DNA of 64,000 nucleotides from Manis javanica. Its lineage: Eukaryota > Chordata > Mammalia > Pholidota > Manidae. Both the position numbers and the translations under genes were made by a program. Of this stretch, positions 57,936 to 64,000 are shown one piece after another. Each line of letters begins with the position of its first letter. Positions within the stretch are counted from its first letter, which is position 1. The stretch is taken from assembly GCF_040802235.1 (NCBI RefSeq), contig NC_133157.1, positions 91,498,001 through 91,562,000 on the forward strand, in the 5' to 3' direction. Under the pieces are notes generated by a model. It had not been told where the DNA came from. It made no database searches and saw only the letters and a program-made list of their open reading frames with translations.

Positions 57936-59285
57936 ATATATAGACACAAATTATTGAAGCTAATATTATTTATATCTAGCATAGTTGCAGGATACAAGAT
58001 CAAGATCAACACACAAAAATAGGTTTTTCTATGTAACAACAGTAAACATTCTGAAAAGGAAATTAAACAAACAATTCCATTTATAATAGTATCCACAACA
58101 ATAATTAGGAATAAATTCAACCAAGGAGACGTAAGACTTATACACTGAACACTACAAAATGTTGCTGAAAGAAGTTAAAGGAACAAATCAATGGAGATTC
58201 TGTGTTCATAGATTGGAAGACTTAACATTAAGATGACAATATTCCCAAAACTATCTACAGATTTAATTCAATCCCCATAAAAATTCCAAAGTTATTTTTA
58301 TAGAAATGGAAAAGCTGATTCTAAAATTCATATGCAATATTTAAATTCCCCAAACAATCATGAAAAAGATGAGCAAAATGAGAAAATTTATGGTTCCCTA
58401 CAGTAACTGTGGTACTGGCATATGGATAGCTATAGAGATCAACTAAATAAAGTTGAGTCTGTCCAGAAATAAACCCATGTATCTATGACCAACTGTTCTT
58501 CAAGAGGCTGCCATGACCATTCAGTGGGAAAACAGTAATCTCTCATATTGTTGAATCTCTCCATAACTGTCCCAACAAATGGTTCTGGGACAACTGGATA
58601 TCCACACACAAATAAAGTTGGGCCTTTACCTTATATCATATACACAAATTAACTCAAAATGATTTAGAAACATAAATATAAAAGCTATAACTGTAAAACC
58701 CTTAGAAGAAAATATAGGGGCAAATAGTCATGACATTGCATTTGCATGTGGTTTCTTAGATATGACATCAAAAGCAAAAGCAATAAAAGAAAAAGTAGAT
58801 AAATTGGACTTCATAGAATGTGAAAACTTTTATGCACTATCCCAATAGGTCCCTATCAAGAAAGAGAAAAGACAACCCACAGAAGAGGAGAAAATAATTG
58901 CAAATCATATATGTAATAAGAGTCTAGTATCCAGAATACATAAAGAATTCAAGCAATTCACCAAAAAAAGACAATCCAATTTAAAAATGAGGAAAGGACT
59001 TGAACAGAACTTCTCCAAAGAAGTTATACAAATGGTATACAAACATATGAAATAATGTTTAACATCTTTAGTCATTAAGGAAATGAAAATCAAAACCACA
59101 ATGAGATACCTCTTCACACCCACTAGGATGACTATAATGAAAAAAAATGAAAATAAGTTTTGGCAGGAATGTAGAGAAGTTGAAATCTTCATACATTGCT
59201 GAAAGGAAGGCAAAATGGTGCAGTCACTACCGAAAATAATTTGGAGGTTCCTCAAAACATTAAACATAGAATTACCATATGACCC
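57936..59285 (+). mobile_element. L1-G: ancient L1, ORF2 part
   Basis: Degenerate ORF2 from just after the RT active site (catagttgcaggatacaagatc) to the C-terminal gaattaccatatgacccac. Many indels. The element is interrupted at 59286. Confidence 0.85.
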
Positions 59286-59621
59286 ACGTCTTAGTCCATT
59301 CAGGCTGCTATAACAAAGTACCGTAGACTGGATGGCTTATAAACAACGGAAATTTATTCCTCACAGTTCTAGAGGCTGGGAAGTCCTCTTTCTGATCACG
59401 ACAACTATCCTCTTTCTGTGTCCTCATGGTGGAAGAGGCAAGAGAGCTGCCTGGGGCCTCTTTTATAAGGACAGTGATCCTATTCATGGGGGCTCCATCC
59501 TCCTGACCTAATCACCTCCTCCAAATACCATCACAGCCTCCCCCAAGTACCATTACATTGGCGATTAAATGTCAACATATGAATTTTGGGGGAACATAAG
59601 CAGTCAATCTATATAGCACCA
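59286..59621 (+). mobile_element. Ancient repeat inserted in L1-G
   Basis: The ~335 bp unit starts tcttagtccattcaggctgctataac and ends ggaacataagcagtcaatctat. It is a very common mammalian interspersed repeat by its wording (gactggatggcttataaacaac), whose class I do not want to name from memory. L1 sequence resumes directly behind it. Confidence 0.75.
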
Positions 59622-60165
59622 AGCAATTACATTCCTAGGCATATACCCAAGTTAAATAAAAATATATGTCCACACAAAACTTGTGTACAGTGTTCATATG
59701 TTGATAGCAGCACTGTTTGCAACAGCCAAAACATGGAAATAATCCAAATGTCCATCAACTGATGAACAGAAAAACAAAATGTGGTGTATCCATACAATGG
59801 GATATCTTCAGCCATGAAAAGAAGTGAAGTACTGATACATGCCACATGGATGACTCTCAGAAATATTATGGTATTTGAAAAAAGCCAGATACAAAAGCTA
59901 CATATTGTGTAATTCCATTTCCATGAAATGTCCAGAACAGGCAAATCCACAGAGACAGAAAGCAGGTTAGTGGTTGCCAGGGGCTGGGGGACAGAGAAAT
60001 GTGGGGTGAGAATTTAATGGGTACAGGGTTTCCTTTTGATGAAAGAAATGTTCTAGAACTAAATAGTGGTGATGGTTTCACAACAGTGTGAATGCACTAA
60101 ATGCCACTGAATTGTCCACTTTAAAATGGCAAATGTTATGTGAATGTTACAACAATAAACAAAAA
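59622..60165 (+). mobile_element. L1-G: 3' end
   Basis: It resumes at agcaattacattcctaggcat and continues through tggtgtatccatacaatggg to the 3' UTR and tail (caacaataaacaaaaaa). Confidence 0.85.
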
Positions 60166-60289
60166 AGGCCTGCTGATAGAACGGGGGATGAGAGTGTAAG
60201 AGGGAAATCAAGACTTAGTTTTTCAGGGAGTTTTGGACTGGAGGGGCCTTAACCGCTCACTATGTTTCAGTTTCCACTGCATCCTTTCT

Positions 60290-60470
60290 CTTCCTTGACT
60301 AGGCATGCTCATTCCTACCCCAGAGGCTTTGCACCTGCTCTTTCATGTGCCTGAAATGATCTCCCAACTCCAAATTCATTCTTCAATGCTTACTCCTCCA
60401 TCATGGGCTGCACTTGGCAAGCATTTCTCAGTCACACGGAGCCCTATGCTGAGCTTTCTTGGTAGAGGAC
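60290..60470 (+). mobile_element. L2 LINE fragment
   Basis: ccagaggctttgcacctgctc, gcctgaaatgatctccc and tcaatgcttactcctccatcat follow the L2 3' consensus order, degraded. Confidence 0.55.
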
Positions 60471-60914
60471 ACTGAAGGGACAGTGCGGCGGAAAGAGGCT
60501 TTTCTCACTGGTTCTGGCTGCTGCACCTTTGCTTAGCGGTGCAGGTATGAGGGATATCCTGGGTGGTGTGGGTCAGATGGTGAAATTCTCAGACTGGTGA
60601 AGATTTGGGGACCCAGAAAAGGTTTCCTGCTCTGGCCTCATGGAGAGTCAAACTCATCCCAAGCTGATTTTGGGTGATGGCGCGCCTAGCGGTGAGTGGT
60701 CCAACTGCAGCAGAGAGAGCCAAGAGCCCAGTTCAGAAACCTAAGCAAGCCCTGGGCCCATGCATGCCCACTCTCCTGTTGCTATACACTGAACACCGTT
60801 GAGTCATTCATCATGGAAGAAAAGCTCCAGATTTTGCAGGAAGGACCAGTATAGGTCAACTTCCCAGGTTTAGTGTCTGGCATGTAAAAGAAAAACCTGT
60901 GCTTAAAAATATGG
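60471..60914. other. No gene recognised
   Basis: Unassigned. A short phrase at 60590-60700 could be read as exon-like but has no supporting splice pair. Confidence 0.4.
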
Positions 60915-61320
60915 CTCTTCAGAAAAGAGGCAGAGCCAGGATGGCGGCATGAGTAGAGCAGTGGAAATCTCCTCCCAAAACCACATATATCTATGAAAAT
61001 ATAACAAAGACAACTCTTCCTAGAATAAAGACCAGAGGACACAGGACAACATGCAGACCACATCAACACCTGTGAGAACCCAGCACCTCGCAAAGGGGGT
61101 AAGATACAAACCCCGGCCCAGTGGGTCCCGAGCGCCCCTCCCCCCAGCTCCCAGCAGGAGGAGAGAGGTCTGAGCCAGAGGGAGAAGGAGCCCAGGACTG
61201 CTGAACACCCAGCCCCAGCCATCCGGACCAGAGCGCAGACACTAGGGAAACAGGGCAGCAAGAACGCTGAGTGGGTGCCTGAGGCTGGCACCGGAGAATA
61301 AAGAAAAATGAGCAACTATT

Positions 61321-61348
61321 TGTTTTGTTTTGTTTTGTTTTGTTTTTG
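61321..61348. repeat. (TTTTG)n tract in L1-B 5' UTR
   Basis: About five copies of TTTTG in the L1-B 5' UTR, absent from the aligned part of L1-A (near 15215). Confidence 0.9.
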
Positions 61349-61751
61349 TGGTCATTGTTTTGTTTTGGTGGGTGCTTTTTGGAAGTTTTAAAGGGTCAGG
61401 GCGGGACACTTAGTCCAGAGGTAGGGAATACAGGGATCTCTGGGCACTCTAATCCCCTGGGCTGCAGGGAGCATGGAGGCCCCTTACGGAGATAAATAGC
61501 CTCCCGGACGCTCCCCCTCCAATGCAACTCCACCACTTTGGAGTAGCAGCCCGAGCCAGGCAACGCCCACAGCAACAGCAGAGATAAACTCCATAGCAGC
61601 CCGGCAGGAAGCAGAAGCCCTGTCTGCATGCAGCTACCAGCACAAGCCACTAGAGGTAGCTATTCTCCCAGGAGAGGAAGGCCACAAACCAACAAGAAGG
61701 GAAGTTCTTCCAGCTGTCACTAGTCCAGCTCTGCAAACTATTACTATCACC

Positions 61752-62606
61752 ATGAAAAGACAAAATTACAGGCAAACCAAGATCACAGAGACACCAGAGA
61801 AGGAGACAGACCTAACCAGTCTTCCTGACAAAGAATTCAAAATAAAAATCATAAACATGCTGACAGAGATGCAAAGAAATATGCAAGAGAAATGGGATGA
61901 AGTCCAGAGGGACATCACAGATGCCAGAAAGGAGATCATAGAAATGAAACAAACTCTGGAAGGATTTATAAGCAGAATGGATAAGATGCAAGAGGCCATT
62001 CATGGAATTGAAACCAGAGAACAGGAATGCATAGAAGCTGACATAGAGAGAGATAAAAGGATCTCCAGGAATGAAACAATATTAAGAGCACTGTGTGACC
62101 AATCCAAAATGAATGATATCCGTATTATAGGGGTACCAGAAGAAGAAGAGGGAGGAAAAGGGATGGAAAGAATCTTCGAAGAAATAATTGCTGAAAACTT
62201 CTCTAAACTGGGAGAGGAAATAATGAAACAGACCACAGAAATACACAAAACTCCCAACAGAAAGGATCTAAGGAGGACAACACCAAGACACATAATAATT
62301 AAAATGGCAAAAATCAAGGACAAGGAAAGAGTTTTAAAGGCAGCTAGAGAGAAAAAGGTCACCTATAAAGGAAAACCCAACAGGCTAACATCAGACTTCT
62401 CGACAGAAACCCTACAGGACAGAAGAGAATGGCATGATATATTTAATGCAATGAAACAGAATGGCCTTGAACCAAGGATACTGTATCCAGCATGACTATC
62501 ATTTAAATATGATGGTGGGATTAAACAATTCCCAGACAAGCAAAAGCTGAGGGAATTTGCTTCCCACAAACCACCTCTACAGGGCATCTTACAGGGACTG
62601 CTCTAG
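61752..62606 (+). pseudogene. L1-B ORF1 with one nonsense codon
   Basis: It starts MKRQNYRQTKI. The coiled coil contains EMQRNMQEKWDE, the RRM IIGVPEEEEGGKG and PRHIIIKMAKIKD, and the C-terminal domain TYKGKPNRLTSDFS and RREWHDI. A TGA (62493-62495) follows EPRILYPA. Downstream the frame continues to the normal TAG (62604-62606), which would give 284 residues. The L1-A codon at this place is CAA, so the ancestral codon was most likely CGA, decayed by CpG loss in both. The truncated 247-aa product lacks the last ~37 residues of the C-terminal domain. Confidence 0.92.
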
Positions 62607-62801
62607 ATGGGAGCACTCCTAGAAAGAGCACAGAACAAAACACCCAACATATCAAGAATGGAGGAGGAGGAATAAGAAGGCAGAGAAGAAAAGAATCCCC
62701 AGACAGTGTATATAACAGCTCAATAAGCGAGCTAAGTTAGGCGGTAAGATGCTAAAGAGGATAATCTTGAACCTCTGGTAACCAGGAATTTAAAGCCTGC
62801 A

Positions 62802-64000
62802 ATGGCAATAAGTACATACCTTTCAATAGTCACCCTAAATGTAAATGGACTGAATGCACCAATCAAAAGACACAGAGTAATGGAATGGATAAAAAAGCAA
62901 GATGCATCTATATGCTGCTTACAATAAACTTACCTCAAACCCAAAGACATGCAAAGACTAAAACTCAAGGGATGGAAAAACATATTTCAGGCAAACAACA
63001 GAGAGAAGAAAGCAGGGGTTGCAGTACTAATATCAGACAAAATAGACTTGAAAAGAAAGAGAGTAAAAAGAGATAAAGAAGGACACTACATAATGATAAA
63101 GGGCTCAGTCCAACAAGAGGATATAACCATTCTAAATATATATGCACCCAACACAGGAGCACCAGCATATGTGGAACAAATACTAACAGAACTAAAGGGG
63201 GAAATAGACTGCAATGCATTCATTTTAGGAGACATCAACACACCACTCACCCCAAAGGATAGATCCACTGGGCAGAAAATAAGTAAGGACACGGAAGCAC
63301 TGAAAAACACACTAGAACAGATGGACCTAATAGACATCTACAGAACTCTACATCCAAAAGCAACAGGATATACATTCTTCTCAAGTGCACATGGAACATT
63401 CTCCAGAATAGACCACATACTAGCCCACAAAAAGAGCCTCAGCAAAATCCAAAATATTGAAATTCTACCAACCAATTTTTCAGACCACAAAGGTATAAAA
63501 GTAGAAATAAATTCTACAAAGAAAACAAAAAGGCTCACAAACACATGGAGGCTTAACAACATGCTCCTAAATAATCAATGGATAAATGAACAAATTAAAA
63601 TAGAGATCAAGGAATATACAGAAACAAATGACAACAACAACACAAAGCCCCAACTTCTGTGGGACGCAGCAAAAGCAGTCCTAAGAGGAAAGTATATAGC
63701 AATCCAGGCACACTTGAAGAAGGAAGAACAATCCCAAATGAATAGTCTAACATTACAATTATCGAAATTGGAAAAAGAAGAACAAATGAGGCCTAAAGTC
63801 AGCAGAAGGAGGGACATAATAAAGATCACTGAAGAAATAAACAAAATTGAGAAGAATAAAACAATAGCAAGAATCAATGAAACCAAGAGCTGGTTCTTTG
63901 AGAAAATAAACAAAGTAGATAAGCCTCTAGCCAAACTTATTAAGAGAAAAAGAGAATCAACACAAATCAACAGAATCAGAAATGAGAATGGAAAAATCAC
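62802..64000 (+). pseudogene. L1-B ORF2 (endonuclease, start of RT), one stop
   Basis: It starts MAISTYLSIVTLNVNG. Codon 42 is TAA (62925-62927), exactly where the catalytic Glu of the LQETH motif belongs. After this stop the frame is open through 64000 (about 357 codons): GDINTPLTPKD, SSAHGTFSRIDHIL and SDHKGIKVE are kept, so the other endonuclease residues visible are present. The part in the window ends in front of the RT fingers. One nonsense change in ~400 codons indicates a much younger age than its neighbours. Confidence 0.92.

Larger units (their letters stand above)
60915..64000 (+). mobile_element. L1-B: young-looking L1, continues past window
   Basis: The full 5' end is present: gaggcagagccaggatggcg at 60921, followed by the ~835 bp 5' UTR that in L1s holds the internal promoter, with a (TTTTG)n tract at 61321-61348. 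ORF1 is at 61752, ORF2 at 62802, open to the edge except for one stop. It shares >90% wording with L1-A over ORF1 and the endonuclease and contains the ~110-130 bp that L1-A has lost. It is the least damaged element in the window. Confidence 0.95.

Noticed and set aside
1..64000. CRISPR arrays, bacterial-type operons, tRNA or rRNA genes
   Set aside because: No regularly spaced repeats, Shine-Dalgarno-led gene strings or cloverleaf with A/B boxes were seen; the direct repeats present are mammalian duplications and transposons.

Overview
This is a stretch of placental-mammal nuclear DNA. Nothing in it looks bacterial or viral in organisation: there are no operons, almost all long open frames belong to LINE-1 (L1) retrotransposons or are shadows of them, and the rest is intron-like or intergenic sequence with ancient mammalian repeats (MIR, L2, MLT1, MER5-like and other hAT-Charlie remnants). 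The younger L1 copies share a distinctive 3' UTR, and I see no Alu, B1/B2, carnivore SINEC, BovB or other lineage SINE in 64 kb. That excludes the best-known groups as likely sources but does not fix the order. My weak guess is a mammal with few SINEs, such as a pangolin or xenarthran.

Layout. 1-7.9 kb: mostly unassigned sequence with an LTR-like remnant, an ancient L1 (about 2.0-4.9 kb), an L2 and a (TG)n tract. 7.9-23.1 kb: an L1 pile-up. It holds two minus-strand truncated L1s, then a nearly full-length plus-strand L1 (here L1-A) with an intact ORF1 and a broken ORF2. A further L1 (L1-C) is split around a PDZRN-type PDZ pseudogene. 23-29.8 kb: MIR, a hAT element and a ~740 bp direct duplication whose last ~280 bp are identical between copies.

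29.8-38.3 kb is the most interesting part. Tandemly duplicated intron blocks each carry very small exons (28, 54, 77 and 25 nt). The splice sites and phases fit together into one continuous reading frame that ends in a 59-nt exon with a stop at 38267. I do not recognise the protein. The exon peptides are acidic and Ser/Glu-rich, and the 54-nt exon is present three times.

38.6-49.3 kb: endogenous-retrovirus debris (LTR-like ends, a gammaretroviral gag remnant near 46 kb), an L1 interrupted by an antisense LTR, and two processed pseudogenes, RPS23 (42.76-43.05 kb) and PDE1A (43.36-44.76 kb). An MLT1 LTR lies at 48.8-49.3 kb. 49.5-60.2 kb: a plus-strand L1 joined tail-to-tail to a minus-strand L1 that keeps its 5' end, then old nested L1s. 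60.9 kb to the window end: the start of a comparatively young L1 (L1-B) with complete 5' UTR, ORF1 with one nonsense codon, and ORF2 with one nonsense codon but otherwise open to the edge.

No intact RNA gene, CRISPR array or origin was seen. The only host coding sequence I can argue for is the mini-exon gene. RPS23, PDE1A and the PDZRN-like copy are dead, and all L1 ORF2 copies visible here are damaged.
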